Shown here: positions 10,871 to 20,514 of the stretch, piece after piece
Layout: every line of letters starts with the position of its first letter
Numbering within the stretch: the first letter of the stretch is position 1
From: Plasmodiophora brassicae
Taxonomy: Eukaryota; Endomyxa; Phytomyxea; Plasmodiophorida; Plasmodiophoridae
Reading direction: 5' to 3'
Assembly: GCA_039704465.1 (NCBI GenBank)
Contig: JASFAU010000008.1
Location: 806,001-870,000, forward strand
DNA: 64,000 nucleotides
Translations under genes and position numbers: made by a program
Notes under the pieces: model-generated
What the model saw: only the letters and a program-made list of their open reading frames with translations
The model's database searches: none
What the model was told of the DNA's origin: nothing

Positions 10871-11053
10871 ATGACGCCCCAGCGAAAGGCGATACGAGAT
10901 GAAAGCGTTATGCCCCGCGTATGTCAATCATGGTTTGGTCTGGCACTGTACTATCTGACGAAACCGTGGATGTATAGCTATTACAGTGGCAACGATTTAA
11001 AGGACTGGCTGAGGCATCGCGATGATCTCAGTGAAGAGGATGTCGACCTATAA
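10871..11053 (+). CDS. Short hypothetical ORF or exon
   Basis: A 61-residue frame from ATG 10871 to a TAA at 11051-11053. It is rich in Trp/Tyr in the middle (Tyr-Tyr-Leu-Thr-Lys-Pro-Trp-Met-Tyr) and has an acidic end (Ser-Glu-Glu-Asp-Val-Asp-Leu). I recognise no family. It may be the last exon of a gene or transposon remnant interrupted upstream by the mariner-type element. Confidence 0.25.
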   Translation: MTPQRKAIRDESVMPRVCQSWFGLALYYLTKPWMYSYYSGNDLKDWLRHRDDLSEEDVDL

Positions 11054-11224
11054 CCATACGTATCTGAGTAAGCGTGTATTCTCATGTAAATACGACTGTT
11101 ACTGAATATTTTGACTGCTCGTAGTGATCAAAACCGAGATTGTGAGGCGCCGGGATGACCGGGATACGCCCTCACCAAGAGGGATTTCAGGGGGGAAGGG
11201 GCTGGTAAAGTGTATTAACACGCT

Positions 11225-11277
11225 CGTCGGAAGAATCGCAAAATCCCAATTATTGGGACTTTGCGATTCTTCCGACG
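11225..11277. repeat. Hairpin 1: 25-bp arms, 3-nt loop
   Basis: CGTCGGAAGAATCGCAAA opens the left arm and its reverse complement closes the right arm. Arms are 25 nt with one mismatch and the loop is TTA. It is the first of three consecutive fold-back structures. Confidence 0.9.
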
Positions 11278-11291
11278 CACCTGAGATCCCT

Positions 11292-11378
11292 AAAGTGAAT
11301 TTCTTGGAGTCTGGATTCTGGGCCGCAATTGGCCACAATTATTGTGGCCCAGAATCCAGACTCCAAGAAATTCACTTT
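11292..11378. repeat. Hairpin 2: 33-bp perfect arms
   Basis: Arms 11292-11324 and 11346-11378 are perfect reverse complements. The 21-nt middle contains a further small hairpin (GGCCACAA/TTGTGGCC, loop TTA). Inserting GCAATTGGCC in the left arm would explain the imperfect centre. The right arm reads as coding sequence on the plus strand. Confidence 0.9.
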
Positions 11379-11454
11379 CATCTCGAACCTTTGGGACGAG
11401 CTGGGCGATGATGATGAGGAGGAGGATTACACCTGGGTGCACCCCGACCTCGTT

Positions 11455-11600
11455 AAGACGACGGCTCGTCATATAGGGCGCGCCAAGCAAGAACTGAGGA
11501 ATCGGTAATACAATTTCACGCTTTCCCGCCGGAGCGTGAAATTGTATTACCGATTCCTCAGTTCTTGCTTGGCGCGCCTTATATGACGAGACGTCGTCTT
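11455..11600. repeat. Hairpin 3: 68-bp arms, 10-nt loop
   Basis: Arms 11455-11522 and 11533-11600 pair with two mismatches around the loop TTCCCGCCGG. The left arm carries the last codons and stop of an acidic coding-like stretch (from about 11350: ...Trp-Asp-Glu-Leu-Gly-Asp-Asp-Asp...Arg-Asn-Arg-stop). The right arm is its exact inversion. Confidence 0.9.
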
Positions 11601-11639
11601 GCGATGCGTCGCATTGGATACGGGTTTCCATAGCAAATA

Positions 11640-11960
11640 GCAGAAGGGCTGCATCCGGGCTACATTTAATGCAATCTGTACCCGAACGGCTACATGTACG
11701 CTACATTAGTGTAGCGCTTATGTGCCCGAAAGGCTACATCCAGGCTACAAGTAATGTAGCATAAAAATGTATCCAACGGGCTACAACTCGGACACATTGG
11801 ATGTAGCGTGTACGTGCCCGGAAGGCTACATTCAAGCTACATTAATGTAGCATGAATGTATCAAACGCGCTACAAACGTGACACAGGCATGTAGCACCTC
11901 TGTGTCCGATCCGGGCGGCTACATGTTTGTAGCACTCACGATACAACGGTGACACACCGT
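11640..11960. repeat. Array of GCTACAT/ATGTAGC palindromes
   Basis: The phrase GGCTACAT recurs about every 40-50 bp, paired with inverted ATGTAGC at least five times (for example GCTACATTAATGTAGC). Larger diverged units of roughly 90-110 bp begin GTGCCCGRAAGGCTACA. No ORF is maintained. It could be a satellite fragment, a protein-binding array, or the subterminal region of an unrecognised transposon. Confidence 0.75.
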
Positions 11961-12095
11961 GAATTATTTATTAAAAAATATGTTGCGCGCGTGTAGCGGA
12001 TCTGCTGCCTGCGCGAGTTATCGTTTGATGAGTCGATGATCATCGCTCTGAAAACCATGGCAACTCTTATGACTGCTGCTGACCTTCAGCAGTTT

Positions 12096-12967
12096 CTATG
12101 TGCGCTCAACTGGATGCCTAACGAGGAGTCGGATCAGGGTGTAGGCATGGCTCGGAAATGGGCGGCCACCGAGTAGGACAGGTTTGGCGTGCTGAAGAAG
12201 CCGGTCGATTGCCAACACGGTGCCGCACAGGGTCGCAGCCACGATCTCGATGGCCAGGGACGGCATGCGGCAATCCAACTGGACGTCCCACAAAGGCGGC
12301 CAACCTCGCCGCCGATCGTCGTCCCGGCGCGACCGACCTCTTGTAATCGTCGATGGTAGTAGGCGGCGGTAGGCACGCCCGACACGATCAAGACGGTAGA
12401 TGACAGGGCCCGAACGAACAGCTGGTAGCACCATGAAGCGAAGGTCGACCGCCAGATGTCGACATCTGGAAACACGGTGGCGTTCTGCCCAGGCGCACGC
12501 GCTGTCAGGACGCCATTGAGCTCGTCACTGGAGCCGACGAGCAGGAACGGCATTGGAACGCGACGCGTCCGGGCGCCTCGGGACCCGTCGTTGGTGTAGA
12601 GGTGCGACGATGGAGGATTGCCCACGGTTGGCCCTGACGACGAGTCAGTCAGCGAGCTGGTGGACGGCAGTTGATATCGGTGTGTCCGCCTCTTCTTACA
12701 CATGGCCGCCACCGCACCAGTGTCGTAAATGTTGAAGTACTGCGTCTCGAAGGGGCATGCGATGTCCGACTTCGGACGCATTGTTGACGATAAACGTGGC
12801 TGGCCGACGTGAACGACGATAGTTCCGTATTGAGCCGGTGTGGGCGTGTGCCAGGACCGTGCCTGGGGTTGCTCGTATGGCACACGCTCATACGACATAC
12901 CGCTATGGTACATGGCAAGCGGTTTCGCCTTCTCGTCCATGCCGTCGGTACAGTCGACTCGTGTCAT
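12096..12967 (-). CDS. Hypothetical protein with C-terminal membrane segments
   Basis: Minus-strand ORF from ATG 12967, joined by a probable 60-bp GT...AG intron near 12281-12340 to a second exon that keeps frame (Leu-Gln-Glu|Leu-Asp-Cys-Arg-Met). One hydrophobic segment lies before the intron (Val-Leu-Ile-Val-Ser-Gly-Val) and another after it (Leu-Ala-Ile-Glu-Ile-Val-Ala-Ala). No family is recognised. Its 5' end overlaps a possible first exon of the plus-strand gene at 12909-13446, so one of the two starts is probably wrong. Confidence 0.4.
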
Positions 12968-13446
12968 CCTGCCTGGACAAGTACTGAGTAGTCGATTCTG
13001 CAGGGTGCACGACAGGTCTTCTGCTGATTGTTGCCCCGTTGACCGCGTTCTCCAACTTCAGGTACGGCGCGGACGGTCTAGCATTGGTCTTAATCGCGTT
13101 ACGATCGCTGATCTACGGGGTCGTATCCGTCTTCACCGAATTGTCGCCCACTGCCTTGTCCGGCTCATGGTTCCTGTCGACTAACGCGCGACGTGCCTGC
13201 TTCTACCTATGGGTAGCCGCCGACATCCAGAGCTCGTTCTGGTTCACGACGTCGACGTTGGCGTACGTCAACGTCCTGCAATGGGTCCTTCTACTGGGCG
13301 CGCTCCTTGCCACGCTCCTCAATGCTTCCAACGGGCTCTTCTCTGCAGTACCGCCCCCAGCCGAATCCTCTCAGTCGCATGCTGCGAAATCAGGCCACGA
13401 CAAGTCGGGTGCCGCCAGGTCACACCACCTGCAAGCCGCTGTCTAA
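12909..13446 (+). CDS. Small multi-pass membrane protein
   Basis: The open frame from about 13018 to a TAA at 13444-13446 contains four hydrophobic stretches, for example Ala-Leu-Val-Leu-Ile-Ala-Leu and Trp-Val-Leu-Leu-Leu-Gly-Ala-Leu-Leu-Ala. A Ser/His-rich polar tail follows. No ATG lies at the head of the frame. A short upstream exon from ATG 12909, spliced with a GTACAG...GACAG intron, would supply one in frame. Family unknown. Confidence 0.45.
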
Positions 13447-13589
13447 ATCGATTTGCCATTCTGTCAGTAAAACGAGTACATGGCACTCTTCATGATCGTT
13501 TAGTGCTGCACCGACGATGCGGTTGCCGGGCGAGAAGGCGGTACAGATTGCACAGTTATCCAGTCACAGGCGCAGGGTTCGTGTGCCCG

Positions 13590-16328
13590 ATGTCTCAGCC
13601 GGGCGCCCTGCAGAGCCGGGCGGCCGCCGTCCCTGGGCCGCCCACGAAACCGGAACCCGGGGAGGGGTCGGCCTCAGCGGCGGCCATCGAGCTCGAGCAC
13701 GGCATCGGGTATACGAGCACGGCGAGGAACGGGATCGTGCTCCACCCGAACGGCAGGGATTACGTTTCGGCCGTCGGCGCGTGCATTGGTACCACCACCC
13801 TGTCCTGTACAGGGTTATCGAATGCAGTGAACGCTGTGCGACAGTCATCAACGATCTCAACGACCCGCACCGGCAGGCCTTTCTTCGGGGGCACACCCAG
13901 ACCGTCACCTGCGTCGACGTCTCCGGATCGGTAAGACGGAAACGAGCAGGACGGTCCAGCCACGTCTGACGGGTCGGACCGCTCGCCAGGGGCGCCTGAT
14001 CGCATCCGGCCAGCTGGGCGCCGAATCCGACGTGATCGTCTGGGACTTCGACACGAAATCCATCCGGTACCGGTTCGAGGAGCACCAGTCTGGCATTGCC
14101 GCCGTCTGCTTCTCGTGGGACGAGGTGCTCGATCCCGATCCACGGCGCCCCTGTTGCCCGGTCGCTAAACGTGTGGTGGTCGTGCTGGTGATCCAGAGGT
14201 TCCTCGTCACGGTCGGCGCCGCCGTCGAAGGAAAGCTGATCGTCTGGGATTGCCGAACGTAATTGGCGAGGATGCCACCTTGAAACCGATCCCCGATCGT
14301 AACCTGTCTGTGTACATACCAGGGGCCTTATTGTTGGGTCCGCGCTCACCGCCCCCAGTCCGTTCTGTGCCATCGCTTGGGGAGGCAGAATCAAAGGTGT
14401 CTTGGTCCGACCCGTACCATGGTTGGCGTTGGGTTGACCTGACGTGCAGATGTGAAACGGCGCCCGACGTCGGATTGCCAGTTCGCGACCTGTGCCGAGC
14501 AGGAGGGCCCTATCCTCATGTGGAAGCTAACGCCCAGCACGGGCCACCTATCGTATGAAAAGGCATGCTACGCGTGTCGCCCTGTTCGGCATTCGCCTAA
14601 ACAGCATTCCAGGTTCGAACCGGCACCGTCAAGCGCGCCTACTCGTACGCGCTCGGTCGCTATCGGTCATCTTGCAGACCGACTAACGCGTCCCCTGGCA
14701 GGGCACTGTGTTTCTCGCCCGACGGCGACTTCCTGTTCGCTGGGTCGACATCGGGCGACGTCCTGTCGTTCCTCGTTCGCAACGGCGGCCTATGCGCGAC
14801 GATCCCGGCCTGTGCCGGTGGCGTGCACGCCCTGATCGTCACGCCCGAGTGCGACGCCATCGTCGGCGGCGGCGACGGCTCCATCGTCTGCTTCAGACGC
14901 GAGAACCCGGTGCGTATCGCACGTCGCGTTAAGGAAACAGCCCCGCCCTGAAATTGTCTCAGAGGTCGTACGTGGACACGAAGCGCGTGCGTCTGCCTGG
15001 CGGCGTCTCCAGCCTGTCGAACAGCGCCGACTGGTGCGAGGTCGTCGTCGGCACCCTCGTCGGCGACGCCTACCGCCTGCGCCTATCCGACCTGAACGAC
15101 AAGGCACAGGCGCGTGTGCCCTCATCTGTGGGCGTCGCTGACGCTACCCTGCCCACCCACCTAGGTGGTCCTGTCTCAGAACCATTCGGCGCCCGTGAAC
15201 GCGATCGCGTTCCCACCTGGCGTGTCGGATCGGTTCGCGTCGTGTGCCAGCGATGGGACCGTGAAGTCAGGATGGGTCGAAGCGGCGCGACCGGCGAGCG
15301 TCTAACGAGCCGTGCAGGATGTGGGACGTCTCCGACTACACGTTGATATCGAGCGGGCGCTGCGAGTCGCATGCGGCGACGAGCCTGGCGGTCTCGGAGG
15401 AGTGCATCATCACCGGGTGGGACGACGGCAAGATACGGTCGATGGAGGCGGCGACGGGCGACCAGCTGTGGGCCATCGCGAACGCGCACACGATGGGCGT
15501 GTCGGCACTGGCGCTGAGCCCCAACGAAGTACGCCCCGGCAGGCAGGCTGTACCGGTCGTCGGCGTCGCTGATCGGTTGCAGAAATTCATTGTCAGCGGC
15601 GGCGTCGATGGCGACGTGCGCGTCTGGGAGATCCGCAACCGGGACCTGCTGTGCCGCCTGAAGGAGCACACGAGCCGCGTGAACAGCCTCGCGATCTACG
15701 CCGACAACCGGTGCGCCCTGTCGTGCAGCCGGGACCGGTCGATCCTCTGCTGGGACCTGCAGGTCTGCCCCTGCCATTGCGATAGCGAGTCGCCTCTGCT
15801 GACTTGCTGCCCTAGGCTGAGCTGCGGGTGTCCTGCCATCGGCAGAACATGGGTGGGATCAACGACATTGGCGTAACGCGCGACCAGACGCTCGTGGTCA
15901 GCGTTGGCCAGGAGAAGCGGGTGACGTTCTGGGACCTACGGCAGCCTCAGGTACCGACCCCTGCCGTACTGTGGCGCCCATGGGCGTCGCCGATGTAAAC
16001 CTGGCCGTGCAGGCCGTGCAAACGCTGGAGCTGGGCGCTGAGGGCACGTACATCGACGTCAGCCCGAACGGCACCATGTTCGCCACCGGCGACGACCACT
16101 GCCTGGTCAAACTGTTCGACATGCGCACCAGGTCGCCTCTCGGTACGTCGTCGTCGTCGACGATTCGCGATGCCTTCGCAGAAAAACCGATGACATGGGC
16201 GTCGTCCAGCGACCGGCGTGGGGCACTCGAAGAGCCTGTCGTCGGTTCGGTTCAGCCCGGACGGCAAGCAGGTGATCAGCGCCGGCGACGACGGCAGCAT
16301 CCTGATCTGGAACATTTTCACCACGTGA
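13590..16328 (+). CDS. CFAP52: Cilia- and flagella-associated protein 52 (WD-repeat)
   Basis: A multi-exon WD40 protein. Exon 1 starts at ATG 13590. The first introns are 13789-13844 and 13931-13989, and several more of 50-75 bp follow. The blades align in order with CFAP52/WDR16: Leu-Arg-Gly-His near 13880, Ile-Ala-Ser-Gly-Gln...Val-Ile-Val-Trp-Asp, Gly-Lys-Leu-Ile-Val-Trp-Asp, then Ile-Ile-Thr-Gly-Trp-Asp-Asp-Gly-Lys-Ile-Arg (15400s), Gly-Gly-Val-Asp-Gly-Asp-Val-Arg-Val-Trp and Arg-Ser-Ile-Leu-Cys-Trp-Asp. The Cys-His-Arg-Gln-Asn-Met-Gly-Gly-Ile-Asn segment comes next, and the last blade ends Ile-Leu-Ile-Trp-Asn. CFAP52 is a microtubule inner protein of ciliary doublets. The gene ends tail-to-tail with TTC8. 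Confidence 0.9.
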
Positions 16329-16656
16329 CCCGCGGTCGGCGGCAACGGAGGCGCGCGAGTAAACCATTGGGACGCTGGGGCACGGTACCGTCTGGAAGTA
16401 GATGGGCCGCTGTCGTCATCGCTCAGCGTTGCCGGAGCGCATGGGCCCTCACGTAGCCGACCGGGGAGATCGTCACGGTCTGACGTGAAGCAGGACCGAA
16501 TGCGAGTTGCCTGGCTGTTCATTGTTGCAACGCGCCCACGTCACCAGTGCGCCGACGACGCGCCGTACTCTGGCAAGGAACTTGAGGCAGGGCCTGCCGG
16601 TTACCAGACAGCGGTCGACGTCGTTGGCCAAACGCCGTTATTGTATACGCGCGCGC

Positions 16657-18498
16657 CTAGACAGTGATGAACTCGGCGACGAGGCGATCGCGTAGCTCGA
16701 TGGAGTCGGCATGGTCGGGGAACGCGTTCAGCGCCCTGGTCACCATGTTCCAGCTCTTCTGCAGGTCGCCAACGGCCTCGGCCACCAACGCTGGGCGATA
16801 CGAATTTATGGCGGGCGTTCTTCGCACAGCAGACGCACGACTGACCTGCATTGAACATGGGCTCGAAATGGTGGTCGGCCAGCTCCGACGCCATCTCAAA
16901 GTAGGCGCACGCCTGCTGGTGGCCGCCCTTGCGAAGCTCCAGGACGCCCAGGTTGTTGAACGCCTCGGCGTGGTTGCCGTCGATCGATATGCAGACCTTC
17001 AGCGCTTGCATCGCCAGCGTCAGGTCGCCGATCCCGACCGCAATATGCCCGATGTTGTACCTACGCGTCGCGATTCAGTCAGCGCATGGCAGCGGGGACT
17101 GAAATCGACGCACCAGACGTCCGCCATGTTGGAGTCGTCGGCCAGCGCCAGCGCGCGCTCGAAGCAGGTCAGCGTCATATCGTACTGGGCCGAGTAGAAG
17201 CAGCAGAGGCCGACGTTGTTCCAGATTTCCGTGTTGCCGACGCCCATCTGCAGCAGGCGCCGGTAGAATCGCAGGGCGATCTCCGGCTGGTCGTTATAGA
17301 AGTACTGGCCGGCCAGGCTGGCGATCGCCTCGATGTTCGACGCATCCAGGTGCAGGACCTGGCGCAGGCGTTCGAAGGTGAACACGCGGGGTAACAGGCC
17401 CACGTCGAGCGGGGCACCTTTCTGAAGATGGCGTCGGCGCTGGCGTAATCGTTCATGGCCTGATGGACACGCGCCATGCCGATGTGCAGGAGCGGCTCGC
17501 CCGGGTTGCCCTCCAGCGCCTGCGCATACACCGACAGGGCGCTGTTCGGCTGGTCGACCCGCAGGTACACCTTGCCCAGCTCCAGGAACGTTGCCACCAT
17601 CTCCTGCATCTTCAGCGACGCCCTGCGACATGGCCCGTCTCAGTGGTCGTCGTCGTGGTCGGCCCGCCCGCCTACTGGAGTTGCGCCTGCGCCTCCCTCA
17701 GCATGCCCAGCTGGTAGTACGCCTTGCCCGACCGGGCCAGCCACCACCAGTCGGTCTGGCCGGACGACCTGGCACACTCCATGGCGAGCTCCAGCGCCTA
17801 TCGCCCGAGGTCACGTGATGAGCGGCGCACGATGCGACCCGCGAACCTTCTTCGGGTTGTGCTCGATGTACAGCAGGTAGTCGCAGAGCGCTTTGGCCAG
17901 CGCCGGCCGCTTGCTCACCTTCTGGACGTCGATCTGCGCCACGTCGATGAAGGCGCCGTTCTCGCCGGCCAGCATCATCGACTGCGTCCCGAGGCGAACC
18001 TGCCGCCCGGCAACGGTCAGCGGCCGCGACGTCGTCGGCCGCCCGCTCTGCAGCGTCTTCCTCACGTTGTCGCTGGCCGTCCCCATCCTCGTGCTACCCC
18101 GACCAGCCGATCAGCATCGCTTCCCCGGGCGTCGAACCCCCAAGGCAGTACCTGGCGCCAGGCCGAGCAAAGCCAGTGGTGGGTCGCTGGATACCGGTCA
18201 TGGGGCGAAGGCCACCGTTCTGCGTCGTCGTGGTCAACGGGCGCTGCAAGGAGGTGCCCGGGCGGGCGCCGCTGCCGGCCAGCGCGTTGTCGTCGAGGAG
18301 GATCTCGGCGACGCCGTCTTCCTCGAGGTCCAGGTCGTCGATGTACCCCAGTTCGGTCAGCGCCCGCGTCTTCAGGAACCACGCCGCCTGGTCCAGCGCG
18401 TTCTCCGCCAGGATCGACGTGCACGCCTCGACGCAGGCCTCGTATCGGCGCTGCTCGAACAGGTGCTGCGCCACGTACACACGATCCAGCGTCGCCAT
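16657..18498 (-). CDS. TTC8: Tetratricopeptide repeat protein 8 / Bardet-Biedl syndrome 8
   Basis: ATG at 18498 starts Met-Ala-Thr-Leu-Asp, then a TPR with Ala-Trp-Phe-Leu-Lys-Thr-Arg-Ala-Leu-Thr-Glu, and the BBS8-typical Arg-Pro-Gly-Thr-Ser-Leu and Arg-Pro-x-Thr-Gly repeats. C-terminal TPRs include Tyr-Asn-Asp-Gln-Pro-Glu-Ile-Ala-Leu-Arg-Phe-Tyr-Arg-Arg-Leu-Leu and Gly-Leu-Cys-Cys-Phe-Tyr...Tyr-Asp-Met-Thr-Leu, both hallmarks of TTC8. At least five short introns split it. TTC8 is a BBSome subunit that sorts membrane cargo to cilia. A TG microsatellite (about 18545-18566) lies just upstream of the start and EVE gene 1 precedes it on the same strand. Confidence 0.92.
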
Positions 18499-18544
18499 CC
18501 TGTGACAGCTGAGCGGCGCGAGACAGTTGGGCGGAGGGCGGCCC

Positions 18545-18566
18545 CCTGTGTGTGTGTGTGTGTGTG
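18545..18566. repeat. TG dinucleotide microsatellite
   Basis: About ten TG units between TTC8 and the first EVE gene, in the presumed TTC8 promoter or 5' UTR. Confidence 0.8.
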
Positions 18567-18587
18567 CGCGTTGGCACCTCTGTATCA

Positions 18588-19109
18588 TCATGGTTCCGGG
18601 TTCCCCGGGTACAGTCTGGTGCTGTTTGGCAGGCCGGCGGACGGGTCGGCGATGTCGCCCTGTCGAAGGTAGGCGCTCTTCGGCAGGCGCATGGCATGGG
18701 CGAGAACGAGGAAGTCCTCGTAGACGACCTCGCGTACGCCGTACCGTTTCGGGACCAGGCTGTGCTGCCACAGGTTCGCATCCGGGATGAACGACAGGCG
18801 CCCGACGACGTCGCGCGCGTCGACGCGGCCGCAGTCTGGGTAGAACCGCGCCCTCGATCGCCACTCCTTGTTGTCGTGCGCGTCCTTGACCGGGTAGGGC
18901 ATGTCGCCCGTCACGACGCCGACGGCGGTGAACCGTCGCACCCACTGCGCCTTGTAGTGGAACACGTCGCGCGCCGAATAGTAGACGACCCAGTCGCCGC
19001 GCCGCACGCGCGTGTACGTCTCCCGCTGCGGGAACACGGTGTACCCGCCGCGAACGCACCGGTCGACGTCGCCCTTGGTCAGGAACCCGATGAAGTACCG
19101 CCGCGACAT
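18588..19109 (-). CDS. EVE-domain protein, copy 1
   Basis: A single-exon 173-residue protein from ATG 19109. It begins Arg-Tyr-Phe-Ile-Gly-Phe-Leu-Thr-Lys-Gly-Asp-Val and has Gly-Asp-Trp-Val-Val-Tyr-Tyr-Ser-Ala, Arg-Arg-Phe-Thr-Ala-Val-Gly and Leu-Ser-Phe-Ile. These follow the order of bacterial UPF0310/EVE proteins (start Trp/Phe-Ile-Gly-Val, GDWxxYYSP, FTAIG, LSFI, ending with an acidic-aromatic Asp-Phe). EVE domains are PUA-like folds related to YTH, and many bind modified bases in DNA or RNA. Two paralogues follow upstream in tandem on the same strand. The resemblance is to the bacterial stand-alone form rather than to the longer eukaryotic THYN1 form. Confidence 0.78.
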   Translation of the reverse strand: MSRRYFIGFLTKGDVDRCVRGGYTVFPQRETYTRVRRGDWVVYYSARDVFHYKAQWVRRFTAVGVVTGDMPYPVKDAHDNKEWRSRARFYPDCGRVDARDVVGRLSFIPDANLWQHSLVPKRYGVREVVYEDFLVLAHAMRLPKSAYLRQGDIADPSAGLPNSTRLYPGNPEP

Positions 19110-19231
19110 CCGCCGTTTGCGACAGGCGGGGCTTTATTCGTCACGCGCCGGACGCCGACCTACGAACGCACGGGAACCCCTCCCATGGTATGCGACGACG
19201 ACGACGATGCGGAACACGCGTCCTGTATTGA

Positions 19232-19717
19232 TTACCGGCGCGTGTCGAAATTCCAGAGCGGGTCGGCACACAGGAAGCGCGCAATGATGAGGTAGTCGTG
19301 CTTGTCGACCTCGATCAGGCCGCTGGGCGGCACGATACGCCGGCGCTTGACGTCGACGGGCATGCGGCGCAGGAACCGGAGCTGGGTGTCGAGCAGGTCG
19401 ACGGAGACGGGATTGACGACGTTCATGTACCGCATGGCGATGCGGAACTGGGTGTCGTGCCCGTTGCGAACGGGGTACGGCATGCTCTTCAGGACGATGC
19501 CGAACGCGGTGAAGCGCCGCACCTCGGGCGCGTACGTCGACCGGGACGCCCTGCCGGCGTACAGGGCGATCCAGTCGCCGTACCGGACGACGTCGGCGGT
19601 CGGGTCGTTCGGGAACGGGTAGAACTCCTCGTTGACGTAGCGTTTCGCCTGGCCGCGGTTCGTCAACCCGACCCAGAACCGGGCGCCCGACCGCAGCTGC
19701 GGCTTCAGGCCGCCCAT
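19232..19717 (-). CDS. EVE-domain protein, copy 2
   Basis: Single exon; the first in-frame ATG is at 19717 (about 161 residues). It has Arg-Phe-Trp-Val-Gly-Leu-Thr-Asn-Arg-Gly, Tyr-Gly-Asp-Trp-Ile-Ala-Leu-Tyr-Ala-Gly-Arg, Arg-Arg-Phe-Thr-Ala-Phe-Gly and a Leu-Arg-Phe-Leu in the LSFI position. It is clearly paralogous to the genes on either side. The Tyr-Tyr-Ser of the family is Tyr-Ala-Gly here, as in copy 3. Spacing to its neighbours is about 110-125 bp, as expected for tandem duplication. Confidence 0.75.
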   Translation of the reverse strand: MGGLKPQLRSGARFWVGLTNRGQAKRYVNEEFYPFPNDPTADVVRYGDWIALYAGRASRSTYAPEVRRFTAFGIVLKSMPYPVRNGHDTQFRIAMRYMNVVNPVSVDLLDTQLRFLRRMPVDVKRRRIVPPSGLIEVDKHDYLIIARFLCADPLWNFDTRR

Positions 19718-19824
19718 GATGAGCACGAACGCACCGCCCAATTAAGCCGGACAGCGCAACGGCGGCGGCAGGGTGCCCGCCACCTATGTACGTAACAGGT
19801 GGCGTCGTCGTAGTACCGGTTTTA

Positions 19825-20313
19825 CTATTCATGACCCGGCACGCGATGGATGCGCTGGTACTCCTTGTCGAAGGACCAGCGCGGGTCCGCCTTCATCGAG
19901 ACGGCGATGATGTCGAACTCGCGTGGCGTGACCAGGATCAGGCCGTGCTCGGGCAGGTGGAAGTTGTCGCCCCAGTCGATGCCCTGCGCGATGAACGACA
20001 GGTGCCGGGCGATGCGCGCCATCGGGACCGGCTCCGCGTCAATGTACTTCAGGGCGTACCGGTACTCGCACTGCCCGACGACGGGCGTCGGCGCGAAATC
20101 GGCGACCTGGCCGACGCCCGTGAACCGGCGCACCCAGCCCGACGATCGGTCCCGCGTCTCCCTGCCGGCGTAGACGGCCACCCAGTCGTTCCGGTGCAGG
20201 AGGTCCCCGTAGTAATTCGGCGCGTACTGCACGTACCCGCCGGCGCGGCACACCTGCGCCTCCTCGTGGGTGACAAGCGCGACGAAGTACCGCCAGGACA
20301 GCGCCGAGAACAT
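19825..20313 (-). CDS. EVE-domain protein, copy 3
   Basis: Single exon from ATG 20313 (162 residues): Trp-Arg-Tyr-Phe-Val-Ala-Leu-Val-Thr, Asn-Asp-Trp-Val-Ala-Val-Tyr-Ala-Gly-Arg, Arg-Arg-Phe-Thr-Gly-Val-Gly, His-Leu-Ser-Phe-Ile-Ala and a C-terminal Glu-Phe-Asp-Ile-Ile-Ala-Val. These positions match the EVE fold. The three copies differ strongly from one another, so the duplication is old and the genes look maintained rather than decaying. Confidence 0.77.
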   Translation of the reverse strand: MFSALSWRYFVALVTHEEAQVCRAGGYVQYAPNYYGDLLHRNDWVAVYAGRETRDRSSGWVRRFTGVGQVADFAPTPVVGQCEYRYALKYIDAEPVPMARIARHLSFIAQGIDWGDNFHLPEHGLILVTPREFDIIAVSMKADPRWSFDKEYQRIHRVPGHE

Positions 20314-20514
20314 GCTGCTGGATGCGCCGCCGCCGAATTTATGGCGGCTGGCCCGCCGCCGGCGGCGTCACCCTGCTCGGTGCTCATTGGTCGACGCTGA
20401 TGAATTCGTGGCAAGGGAGTGCGTCGCACCAGTTGCCGCTCCGCAGGGGGGACATTCAGGTCGCCGCTGATCGAACCTGTACCGTCCCGTTCGTATCTTG
20501 TTCGTCGCAGGGGA

